Positions 11,736 through 21,302 of a stretch of 64,000 bases of DNA are shown piece after piece. The stretch is from Codonopsis lanceolata (lineage: Eukaryota > Streptophyta > Magnoliopsida > Asterales > Campanulaceae). How positions within the stretch are numbered: the stretch's first letter is position 1; every line of letters starts with the position of its first letter. Location of the stretch: contig CM028379.1 of NCBI GenBank assembly GCA_013146195.2, forward strand, positions 108,102,793 to 108,166,792, given 5' to 3'. The position numbers and the translations under genes are program-made. A model generated the notes under the pieces. The model saw only the letters and a program-made list of their open reading frames with translations, ran no database searches and had not been told where the DNA came from.

Positions 11736-12495
11736 CTACGAAGGGTATATTCCCCGAGTCCTAGGAATGGTAAAAAAAAGAATTTTGACTAATATCTCTG
11801 ATTTCTAGTCGTTTCCATAAAGGGTATAAACCGCGGGTCCTGGAAATGGTGTGAAAAAGGAATCTTGGTCAAAATCTCTGATTACAAATCATTTCCATTA
11901 GAGGTATATACCCCGGAAATCATACAACAATGTCATTTGAAATCTTTGATTGCAAATCATTTCCATTAGGGGTATATATCCTGGAAATCATACAACAATG
12001 TCATTTGAAATCTCTGCCACAAATCATTTCCATTAGGGGTATATACCCCGGAAATCATACAACAATATCCTTTGAGATCTCCGGTTACTAATAATTTCCA
12101 TGAGGGGTTTATAGCCCGAGTCCTGGGAATGGTTCAAAAAAGAAAAAGAAAAAAAAGAATCTCGGCCAATATCTCCGATTTCTAGTCATTTCCCTAAGGG
12201 GTATAAACGCCGGGTCATGGAAATGATGAGAGAAAAGAATCTCGGTCAAAATCTCTTATTGCAAACTGATCTCGAGGAGGGTATATACCCCAAGTCTTGG
12301 GAAGGTTACAAAAACATAAAAAAAATAGAAGGAAAAGAAGAATCTTGGTCGATATCTACGATTTCTAGTCATTTCCCTAAGGGGTATAAACCCCGAGTTC
12401 TAGAAATGATGCGAGAAAAGAATCTCGGTCAAAATCTCTGATTGCAAACTGATCTCTAGGAATGGTACATACCCCGAGTCCTGGGAATGTCAAAA
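11733..12495. repeat. Tandem array of palindromic units
   Basis: Ten units start near 11733, 11812, 11889, 11950, 12018, 12095, 12186, 12268, 12370 and 12450, so spacing runs from about 61 to 102 bp. Each centres on GGGGTATATACCCC or a variant, flanked by CATTTCC on the left and GGAAATG/GGAATGG on the right. Nearly the whole core is thus an inverted repeat of about 30 bp. Spacer text such as AATCTCGGTCAAAATCTCTG also recurs. No coding function is visible. Confidence 0.8.
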
Positions 12496-12815
12496 AAAAA
12501 AAAAAGGAAAATAAAAGGAAAAGAAGAAGAGAGGAGGGAAGAGATCGTGATCACTGTCTAACTTGCATTGCAAAATACCTTCAAATATTCAAAACTTTCC
12601 CCGGTGATACAATGTCTCGAAATTGGAAAGCTACTTTATTAACGACGTCCGTTTGCTTGTGGACTTTGCGTCCACTTAAAAACTCTGTCGTTAAAGGGCT
12701 CTATAGACACCCCAATTTCGTACCCCCCCCCATTTCCTAAAATGTCCAAAAATATATTTGTTATATAAAAAGGACTAACGGACGTTAGATTATGTTAGCC
12801 TTTCGGGGGTAGAAT
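12496..12815. other. Spacer with poly-A and poly-C runs
   Basis: Starts with an A-rich purine run (12488-12540) and holds a C9 run near 12724. No gene or clear element is seen. GTAGAATT-like bases at the right end form the target duplication of the next MITE. Confidence 0.4.
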
Positions 12816-13057
12816 TAGGGGTGGTAATTCGTACTATCATGTCGTGTTTGTGCCTCACTATCGTGTTTTTATGTTATATATCTAATTTGATCATAATATA
12901 ACAATAATTATTATTTTTGAATATATTAACAATTTTGTGTCTTTCGTGTCGTGATTCATGTCGTGTTGTGTCGTGCTGGTCTTATCGTGTCATCTGTCTC
13001 TATAATCGTGTCGTGCTGGTTCGTGCTATCGTGTCGTGTCAGCCATTGCCACCCCTA
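12816..13057. mobile_element. hAT-type MITE with 8-bp target duplication
   Basis: The 242-bp element begins TAGGGGTGGTAATTCG and ends ATTGCCACCCCTA, giving inverted termini. Flanks GGTAGAAT (12808-12815) and AGCAGAAT (13058-13065) match at 6 of 8 positions, fitting the 8-bp duplication of hAT elements. The inside is rich in CGTGTCGTG repeats. Non-autonomous, no ORF. Confidence 0.75.
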
Positions 13058-13135
13058 AGCAGAATGATCAAATGAAAAGATAACTTGACAGTGGAGCAGA
13101 ATGAAAAAGCTCAAATTTGTGCATGATTACAAGTT

Positions 13136-13171
13136 GGGGCGCGGCGTCCAGAATTGCATGTGCCGCACCCC
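13136..13171. repeat. Hairpin motif, copy 2
   Basis: Arms GGGGCGCGGCGT (13136-13147) and GTGCCGCACCCC (13160-13171) with a 12-nt loop, the same geometry as the copy at 7665-7700. A TATA box lies 120 bp downstream (13291-13298). Confidence 0.6.
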
Positions 13172-13290
13172 GATTTGTTTTCTACCTCATTCCATTTAGT
13201 GCACTTGCTACGTTGTATGGACGAATTTTCTTGCTCAGTGTACAAGCTTCTCCTGCCAGGTTCCTCCGGTCGCATGGCCTGTGGTTTTCC

Positions 13291-13298
13291 TATATATA
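13291..13298 (+). promoter_or_regulatory. Candidate TATA box
   Basis: TATATATA lies 120 bp after the hairpin motif and is followed by CT-rich leader-like sequence (13300-13370). Together they look like the promoter part of an LTR or a transposon gene, but no coding region that I recognise follows. Confidence 0.35.
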
Positions 13299-13892
13299 GA
13301 GGCCTTCAGCCTCTCACTTCCCATACCCAACCTTCTCCCTCATGCTTCCTTCTCTCTTCTCCTCCCTTCACTAGTGAAATGAGCAAAGGCTTTCAGCCTC
13401 CGCCTCCCTTGCCTTGTGCAAGCGAGCCGTCGAGCCTTTGACCCATGGCCTCTTGCCCCCTTGGCAGCCTCCTCCCTTGCCCGAGCAAGCGAGCCCCTCA
13501 TTCCTTGCCCCCGAAGAGCCGATCTAAAAGTCAAAACACGCTGTCACGCTGCTCGAATAACGACAACAATGAAGATGGTACAACAACAACAATGATGGTA
13601 CAACAACAACAAAAAATACTTTCTCTTTCAAGAGACGACATGGAGAGCACACCACAAACTATGAGCGCCTAGTGGGCTAAAGTTTAGGCGTATATACCGA
13701 GATCAGAATTTCACGCTACAAGAGGTAGGTACCCCTTTATTATTCTATCCCGTAATTAAAACAATAATAATAGATAAATTATATCACCTGTGAATAATAT
13801 GATAATTAGTTATATATTTCGCTTATATAACATAAATGTAGATAATAATATTATCATGCTTGTACATGTTATGTGTAAATATATATGAAAAT

Positions 13893-13894
<2 letters not shown>
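13299..13894 (+). other. CT-rich leader-like stretch, no recognised gene
   Basis: The frames at 13154-13441 and 13445-13672 are Pro/Ser-rich and low in complexity (GTACAACAACAAC repeats near 13576-13610). None matches a family I know. The GC-richer part ends near 13740 and AT-rich sequence follows. Confidence 0.35.

Positions 13895-13960
<66 letters not shown>
13895..13960. repeat. (TA)n microsatellite
   Basis: Uninterrupted TA dinucleotides over about 66 bp. Confidence 0.95.
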
Positions 13961-13962
<2 letters not shown>

Positions 13963-14631
13963 GAAAATCTAAACTAAACACGATAATCTAAGCATGTTAT
14001 TTAGCCAAACCCAAATAAGATCAATAGGACGAGTTGTGTTCTAACCCCTTCCTAACTTGTAACTTAGCCCCCAGACCAATACACTTTTTGGTATTTTTAG
14101 TTTTTCTCTGTTTAACCATAAAATGAACGTGGCGACCTATGTATTCACAATTTTTAGAGTCCACGACCATACCCAAGTGTATTCCACGCGTTTCCATGTT
14201 CTGAAACCACCCACCTTTTCGGTGGCGGGGCCGTCTCGGAGCTGGGCACTCATATAATGTTTATTACTTTGTAGAAGCCATCATGACTCTACAACTATAC
14301 TAGTGCCAATTATACACTTCCCCACTTTGCAAGACTACTACTTTTCTGGTATGTCACCCGACCACGAAAATTGCTAGTTTGCTATAGATTTAAACCTTTA
14401 CTACAAAATGGCAGTTTAGTCATGTCCATCAAACTTGAGAATGTACAGATTCTCCCAATTTAATAAACCTAGAAGTTGTTTTGTCTTGCTTAGAAGAGAA
14501 ACTTTAATTACATCCATCTAAGGTTCACAATAATGCTTGGGGAATTGAACCACACGAACAGATGAGAGTACACACACACAACATTAAAGTACATTAGTAC
14601 ACAACTGGAATCAGGTAAAGCAAACAACATA
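13961..14631. other. Intergenic sequence downstream of KAI2
   Basis: Holds the 3' flank of KAI2 (minus strand). AATTAAAG-like A-rich signals near 14500 could serve in polyadenylation. A patch at 14200-14250 (CACCTTTTCGGTGGCGGGGC) resembles non-coding sequence of plant gypsy-type elements, suggesting an old insertion. Confidence 0.4.
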
Positions 14632-15076
14632 TTACACAGCAATATCACAACGGATGTGCCTAAGTAGCACAGGAACTACCACATCTGGTGAGCTCAACTG
14701 AGGGAGATGACCATCAGTTGACATGACCTCAACAATTGATTCACTGCCAAGGTTCTGGTGAAGGTACTCAGAGACCACAACAGGCACAGCCAAGTCCTTC
14801 ATGCTTTGTATAATATGGCAAGGTACACTAACAAGACCCAACACATGTCTCATGTCGCTTTGAAATATGATCCGGGCTATACTTAAGGCTATGTCTGGTC
14901 TCATATTGAACAAGGTCCTACTAAATTCTTGTACTGCCACCGAGTCCATGTCTCCACCGACAGCTAGTGGGGCGAACCCTGAGCACCATGCCTTGTAATT
15001 TGATTCAATTGCTTGGAATAGCTGGTCAAGATCTTCCTGTTCAAATCCTCCGTAGTAATCCACGTCATTCAAATAC
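14632..15076 (-). CDS. KAI2: KAI2 exon 2 (C-terminal residues 123-270)
   Basis: Second exon of the alpha/beta-hydrolase receptor for karrikins and the proposed endogenous ligand KL, which signals with MAX2 to degrade SMAX1/SMXL2. It starts with the third base of Arg123 after the acceptor TTAG|G, preceded by a T-rich tract, and ends at TAA 14632-14634. It carries the lid helices (YLNDVDYYGGFEQEDL onward) and two triad residues: Asp217 in MKDLAVPVVV and His246 in DGHLPQLSSP. Pocket residues known in Arabidopsis KAI2 are kept: Tyr124, Phe134, Leu142, Trp153, Phe157, Ile193, Phe194, Leu218, Ala219. The reading frame is clean. Joined to exon 1 the protein is exactly 270 residues, the normal KAI2 length. 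D14 is less likely given the near-identity to KAI2 throughout. Confidence 0.95.
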
Positions 15077-15315
15077 CTAATTGATGGGGAAAAACACCAA
15101 ATATTAAAAATAACAACTCATCTTGTAGCCAAATAAAGAAATGGTCATTTAGATAGGGGAATATGTATCAATGTCAACGCATACTTAAAGAATGAGAAGA
15201 TATGCTTCCCATAATTTTTAATTTTGATGGAGAGAATATACAAGGCAATAAATTACTATACATTTTGGCTTGATTCCAACTTAAAAAGAATTTTTGACTT
15301 CAGTACGGGTGATCT

Positions 15316-15432
15316 TTTTTTTTATTTTTTTTTTTTTATTTTAACTCCTAAGGGGGGCATGAGAAGGGATCGAACCTGAGACCTCACACTTTGTAAAGTC
15401 CCATGTCTACCACTGGGCCACCCCCTTAGGGG
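15316..15432 (-). mobile_element. tRNA-derived SINE with 15-bp target duplication
   Basis: Read on the minus strand, the element has an A box, TGGCCCAGTGG, and a B box, GGTTCGATCCC, about 33 bases further on, the internal RNA polymerase III promoter of tRNA-like SINEs. It ends in an A-rich tail (T-rich at 15316-15345 on the plus strand). The direct repeat CAGTACGGGTGATCT flanks it at 15301-15315 and 15433-15447. The element is about 117 bp long. A related sequence without the insertion is at 1290-1430. Confidence 0.9.
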
Positions 15433-15447
15433 CAGTACGGGTGATCT

Positions 15448-15672
15448 ACTTGGCGAGGTAAATGAAGATTTCATTGTGTATATGTAATTGATATATGAAC
15501 ATATTGGATGGTCTTCATTCAGTACTATTACACCTCAACTAGGCTTCTCCATATCAATTCTATGTTCTATAAGTGTCATAATAAGTAGTATCCAAAAGTA
15601 TAGACCAAATATTCACCTTCCTTATGTTTATCACAGCACAATATCGCTTTGTCTCTCAAATAAATATTTGGA
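15448..15672. other. Intron spacer
   Basis: AT-rich unique-looking intron sequence between the SINE and the solo LTR; no gene seen. Confidence 0.5.
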
Positions 15673-15677
15673 GTAAC

Positions 15678-18345
15678 TGTAATATACCCAAATTTTTGGA
15701 ATAAAAATATTAATTATATTATTAATATTGTAAATTTGTTTTGGGCTAAACTTAATATCGTTTGGGCCTAGTTGCGTTTGAATATTAAAAGCCCAAAGTT
15801 GGATCTTGTGTATTTTGCTTGGACTTGGATTAGTGAGCTCTTTTATTTAGAGCATTGGCCCATTAGAAATAGTTTAAAAAAACATAAATATATATAATAA
15901 TAACATAAGTGGTCATAATTAGTTTCTTCAAAAAAAATTACTCCCTCCGTCCCTAAATAATCGTCTGGGTTGACCCGGCGCACAGTTTAAGAAAAAGTAA
16001 TTGACTTGATTATTTATATTGGTTTAATGTGTAGTTTCCTTTAATATCCATGTATATGTGGCCCATAATTAAAGTAGAGTGAAAAAGTAAGGGTAAAGTG
16101 GTAAAAGTGATGTTCTAAAAAGGTAAGTTTTAAAGTGGACAATTATTTTGGACGGACGAAAAAGGAAAGGAGGACGATAATTTAGGGACGGAGGGAGTAT
16201 AATAATAATACTATCATTACAACAGATGACGAGAAGCAACCGGAAGGAACAACGTCAGAAGGGGAATCGATGGAGGCACGTCAATGGACGCCTCTTTCTC
16301 TTCCCAAGCAAGCCTTATAGTATTTATAATTGAAAGCAATAAGAAAACAGGTTAGTCACTTTTTCCAGAACTAAGAAACAGAGTAGGAGTGAACCGGAAT
16401 TCGGGAAGAAATTGCTGAAGAAGACAAACGGAGAAGTGCGGCAGGATAGGAAGGAAAAACTTGCCGGTTGTGACGCAAAAGCTGAGTTGAGGTAAACAAA
16501 CTTCCTTTCGATTTCGAACACTTTGCTCCTATGTTTTCCTAAATCTTGTAGAAATTTCTTTTGGAATTGGGTTGGATAGAGGAAGAAGAATTAATCAACA
16601 GTAACAAATAATGTTTGGAAATCAAAGAAGGAAGAATGAAGGAATTATGAAATTGGGTTTCATAATTATGAAGGAATCAACAATAACAAATAATATCATG
16701 CAGATCGATTATGTAGCCTTGAATTCGGAAATTTGCAGACCAATTATATATCTGGGTTTCCTTGGTGATAATCGGTAAATCGGTTCAGCAAATGATTTCT
16801 GCAAATGCTTCGTTTGGTTGTTTCATTGGAAAAAGAAATTAAAAAAATTGAAACAGAGAGAGATATCTGGATGCGGGAGAAGAAAAGAAAAGGGGAAAGA
16901 AAAAGGAATGGTGAGGTAGGAGGAAAAGTAAGAAAATTGTATTCTATTAGTTTTGGAAAGTCAAACACACAAACAAAGGAAAAAGGAAACAAGCAGTAAA
17001 TAAGGGAAGCAATTTGTGGGAGGATGAATCTGAGTTACATATTCATCCCCTGTACTTTGGGTTTGAAAAAAAGGTTCATTCCCTAATTTTGAAGTTTCTA
17101 TTAATAAGTGCTTATAATTTCAGAAACTTACACTTTAGTTACAATAGTTGGAAATAGACCTTAAGTTATTATATTAACGTTATATTTAGGGTTTGTTAAT
17201 TATGTTTTAAATTTGTATTAGAAGGTCCCTAAATTCAGAATGTTATTTTGTATTATGATACTTTAAATTTGGCTAAGCGCGGGTAGTGGTGCATTGTGCT
17301 CGAGTTAAATTTCCACCGTATTACTAAGGTAAGAGATTATGCATCATTTAGGTTATTGTGAATTCTTAATTCCAAAATGTTAGGCTTCCGCTATTTCCTT
17401 GGCATTTACCTTTCTTTGATAATGTGTGCCGACCTTGGGTTGGTATTTGAATTTGAAATCCCGTCGTATCCGTTCTTTCGTTATTCTTAATCGTGAATTT
17501 GCTTTAAGAATATCATAAATTGTTTAAACTCGATGTGTGATATTTTATTCGGTTATCATTGGTATTTGATTTTGTTGAAATTGTAATTATTATTTTTTTG
17601 AAAAACTCCGTTATGATCACTAAGACAATTTGAATGACCATTTGGCATGTTAAGGCGACATTACATCATAGGAACTATGGTGGGGTAATCCGGATATACC
17701 ATTTTGCTTTTGACACTTTTGGGGTACTTTGATATTTGAGGTTCCTTGGAGCCACCTTTTGTTTGGTCTAAAATGACCGCTTATGTGATCATAACATCCT
17801 CCTTAGTATTTGATATTGAATTGATTGGTTCTTGCGAACTCGTTAATTGTTCTTCAATCAATGTGTATTTAATCTTGTGGATATCAAGAAAAATAATTCC
17901 TTTGACATCTCCATTTTTATTGTTTACACTATATATCGTTTGACTTTCTTCCTAGTCAACTCCTCCTAAGAAACCGGAGGGGTTGTATATGAACTTACTG
18001 AGGTTTTGTTCGCTCACCCTTTTCCTACTCCTTTTCTTTCAGGACATAAGTAAGGAATGAAAACATGAAAATTTTGGTTCGGTTCGGTCGGTTCAATTGA
18101 AGAGATTAAAACTTCGTTATGTTTTGAACTATTATTTATAATCGTTAATTGGATTTTGGGATATTTATTTAGACATATGTTTTTATTGTAAGTAAATTTT
18201 ATTAAGGGATTTATGTTCGAATATTTGATGCTTACGTGGAAGATTTATTAATTACGTTTTGAGTTTTAGTATGATTTTTGAGGTTATTGGTGACATGGCC
18301 ATTATGTGAGCCCCTATAGTTGGGCCAAAATTTTGGGGCGTTACA
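15678..18345. mobile_element. Solo LTR, Ty3/gypsy (Del/Tekay-like), 2.67 kb
   Basis: Begins TGTAATATACCCAAATTT and ends AATTTTGGGGCGTTACA, so termini are TG...CA with the inverted pair TGTAA/TTACA. An exact 5-bp duplication GTAAC flanks it (15673-15677, 18346-18350). There is no internal gag-pol, hence a solo LTR left by LTR-LTR recombination. Length minus the nested MITE is about 2.4 kb. Very long LTRs with such CCCCAAATT/AATTTTGGGG ends are typical of chromoviral Del/Tekay elements; that lineage call is an inference. Confidence 0.85.
15941..16197. mobile_element. Stowaway-type MITE, copy 1
   Basis: The 257-bp element has the classic terminal inverted repeats CTCCCTCCGTCCCTAAAT and ATTTAGGGACGGAGGGAG and a TA target duplication (15939-15940, 16198-16199). 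It is inserted in the solo LTR. A close copy lies at 45743-46001. Non-autonomous Tc1/mariner derivative. Confidence 0.95.
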
Positions 18346-18352
18346 GTAACAA

Positions 18353-18689
18353 TGTTATGGCCGGGTCACCTAGGAAAATTCAAAAATCAATGCATAATAC
18401 ATTTCATTGTCCATAAATGTACTTCCTAACTTCTCATCAATTGTACACCACGACAAACAATATAGCCAATCACACGTATTTAGCATTAGAATTATTCCTT
18501 TATTTATTGTAATTAGTGTTTAATAGTAACTACCGTATATAGTTTATTTCTTTATTATGATTCATTCATTTGTAAAGGTTTCTTGTATCACACTCCTAGT
18601 GCAACCCTAATTGTATCTCCCTATATAAATATATGATTCAATCAATGGAAATGCTACATCGTTATTCCTATCAATTGTGAATTTCTACA
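18353..18689 (+). mobile_element. 5' LTR of truncated Copia element
   Basis: Ends in TTCTACA directly before TGGTATTAGAG (18690-18700), a one-base variant of the initiator-tRNA primer-binding site TGGTATCAGAG. A TATA box (TATATAAATATA) lies near 18622. The start TGTTATGG at 18353 is the best TG candidate, but no second LTR is available to confirm it. Confidence 0.6.
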
Positions 18690-18702
18690 TGGTATTAGAG
18701 TT

Positions 18703-20890
18703 TTGCTCCTAACCTTTTTCCTCTTGCCGTCGCCGCCACCCAAACACTTCCGCCTCCATGGCTACCGACAACCAAACTCTCACCATCAAAAACCTGTTGA
18801 TCCAATCCAAACTTTCGACCTCATAAACATCTCTCACCATAACATTACCAAACTCACCTCCACCAACTACATCGCTTGGAAACTCCAAATTGAGGCAACC
18901 CTCATTGGCTATGACCTCTACAAATTTGTAGATAGCTCACACCCATGTTCGCCTCCCACCGTCCTTGCCAAGGATGCTCACACATCAAAGGACGTTTCAA
19001 CACCTAACCCGCATTACCAACCTTTGATTTGGTAGGACAAACTTTTGTTTGGTGCCCTTGTTGGCTTCCTTTCTTCTCCCTTGGTTCCCTTGATCCAATA
19101 GGCCGCCACTACCCGTGATGCATGGCAAACTCTTGCTCACACCTATGCTCGCCCAACTCGTGGTCATATCAAGCAGATCAAGGACTATCTCAAGCGAGCG
19201 TCCAAGGGCACTCATTTGATCACCGATTACATCCAATCTGTCAAAGATCGTGCTAATGAGCTCGCTTCTCTTGGAAAACCACTCGACCACGAGGATCTCA
19301 TTGAGATCATCCTCGGGGGTTTAGATGATGACTACCGCCACATTATTGATGTGGTCGAAGGTCGTGACACTCCTATTTCGTTCGATGAGCCTCATGAAAA
19401 ACTCTTCAACCGCGAGTTGCTTCTCAAACGGTCATAGGCCGCGTCCTTCTCGCATCCTGCTTAGGCCAATCCTGTTACCCCGAGGACCAACATCTCGTCT
19501 GCTCGGCAACCATCCTCGTAAGATCGGCATCTGTCCTCGCAACCTCGGCAACCTTCCTAGTCCTCAGCAACTGCTCCTCGCCAACAGTGACCATATCTTG
19601 GAAAGTGTCAAAGATGTCGCCAACAGGGACACACGGTTGCTCATTGTCCCAACTATGAATTGGTTGCCACCACATCTCTACCCGCTGCTGCCAACTCAGC
19701 TAATGGCTCAAAGTGGCAACCATGGGCACACCTTAGCAACCACAACGAACATAGGGACACCGAGCTGGCTTCTTGACAGTGGTGCTTCTCACCATGTCAC
19801 TGGCAACATGGTGATGGTACACTCCACCTACACACGAGCACAGATGACATGGTTATTGGTGATGGTACTGGGTTAACTATTTCCAAATCTGGTTCCTCCT
19901 TACTTTATACACCATCAAACACTTTTTCCCAACATAATGTTCTTTTTGTACTTGATATGAAAAAGAATCTCATATCCATGTCTCAATTCTACATCTCGAA
20001 TAATACATCTGTTGAGTTCTTACCATTGTCTTCTCATGTGAAGGATCTACTGACAGGGAGCATACTGCTGACGGGGCAATCTAAAGATGGTGTGTATGAA
20101 TGGCTGACCACTACTCCCTCTCCTCGCCCCTCTGCCTGTGTAGGATCTAAATTCTCTCACCAAGACTGACATCATCGGCTTGGTCATCTGCTGACCCCGT
20201 ACAGCGTCAGATTCTATCTAGTTTTGGTTTAGCTTTAGACACTACTCGTATTAAACAAACCTATCGTAATGATTGTTTATGCAATAAAAGTCATAAAATT
20301 TCTTTTTATCAATCTAATGTTGTGTTTACCTCCCCACTTCAAACTATTTACTCTGATGTTTGAACTTCCCCCCTTCATTCTGTTGATGGGTTCAAGTATT
20401 ATGTGATTTTTGTTAATCACTACACACTATATATCTGGCTTTACCTGGTTTGTCTGATGTTGCCACCATCTTTCCTCGCTTCAAAGCCCTTGTGGAAAAA
20501 TATTTCAAAACGAACATTGTCACCTTTTACTCGGACAATGGAGGCGAGTACACTGGTGCCCAGGACACTGGCTTGGTCGTCCACCTGTCCACCAACGACA
20601 TCTTCCATCTCACATCACCGCCTCACACTTCGGAACACAATGAGTTATCGAAATGCTGCCATCGCCATATTGTTGAAACATGCCTCTATCTGCTTTCCAA
20701 AGCATCTCTTCCACTACCCTTCTAGTCGTTTTCCTTCCGAACAACAACTTACCTCATAAATCGACTACTAATACCAACCTTTCAACAACTATCTTCCTAC
20801 CAAAAACTGTTCGGGTCTCCACCAAACTACTTCAAACTTCGTGCCTTTGGTTGTCTCTGCTACCCTTGGCTCCGCCCACAAGCTCTATCC
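18703..20890 (+). pseudogene. Copia gag-pol remnant (gag, protease, integrase)
   Basis: Plus-strand pieces in order. Copia gag: TKLTSTNYIAWKLQIEATLI, then ANELASLGKPLDHEDLIEI. Protease: active site WLLDSGASHHVT, Asp codon at 19775. Pre-integrase: DMKKNLISMSQFYISNNTSV. Integrase core: IVTFYSDNGGEYTGAQ near 20515-20560, then ELSKCCHRHIVETCL. Many frameshifts and stops separate the pieces, and a CCHC knuckle is not intact. Homology stops near 20890, where a MITE was inserted, and no reverse transcriptase of this element is found on the far side. Ale/Retrofit-like Copia is plausible. Dead copy. Confidence 0.85.
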
Positions 20891-21128
20891 ATCCCCAAAC
20901 CATTTCCCAAATTTGGGATAGTGAACAGTTCTACCCCAAATTTAGGGCTACACTATTCATACCCCAAATTTGGTATTGGTGGGGGGACCCATGGTATATA
21001 TTAATTTTTTATGCATTATTAAATCTCAAAATTGTTAATAATATGATATTCTTAATTTAAATGTATTGAAATCTAATAAATATCGAATATTAGATAATAT
21101 AAACAATAATAATAATATTATGTATTTT
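20890..21128. mobile_element. Harbinger-like MITE, left part
   Basis: Contains CCCCAAATTTGG-type blocks (20930-20975) that recur in reverse orientation at 27700-27760, the other end of the element. The two parts were separated by the minus-strand Copia at 21129-27383. The outer end is blurred; the start is accurate to perhaps 15 bases. Confidence 0.55.
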
Positions 21129-21302
21129 TGAAAGATGGAATGAATTCCTTACCTTGCATTGATAGTGTAGATAACTATATATACAAATAATATGAAAGAT
21201 TCTAGCCTATCACTTTGCTAACCGAAGATACGCTAGCTTTGATATAGGAAATAAACTATAACTTTATTTACAATATTTACATGATCTATATGGATTCTAT
21301 TA
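21129..21302 (-). repeat. Copia 3' LTR
   Basis: This 174-bp direct repeat matches 27210-27383. In element orientation it follows the polypurine tract, so it is the 3' LTR. Confidence 0.9.

Noticed and set aside
11380..11808. Three overlapping open frames with repeated IYMSF / QYTCHFN-like text
   Set aside because: All three frames are open because the 17-bp minisatellite unit lacks stops; no frame shows coding bias.
11375..12495. CRISPR-like repeat-spacer arrangement
   Set aside because: Units are contiguous or share repeated spacers, spacing is irregular, and the genome is a plant.
14632..15072. Exon 2 of KAI2 as an independent short hydrolase gene
   Set aside because: The apparent start is an internal TTG codon; a consensus acceptor precedes it, and the missing N-terminal half with Ser95 is found at 33528-33895 with a fitting donor and phase.
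15355..15425. A functional tRNA gene on the minus strand
   Set aside because: A and B boxes are present, but there is no cloverleaf with anticodon arm and acceptor stem; the A-rich tail and target duplication show a SINE.
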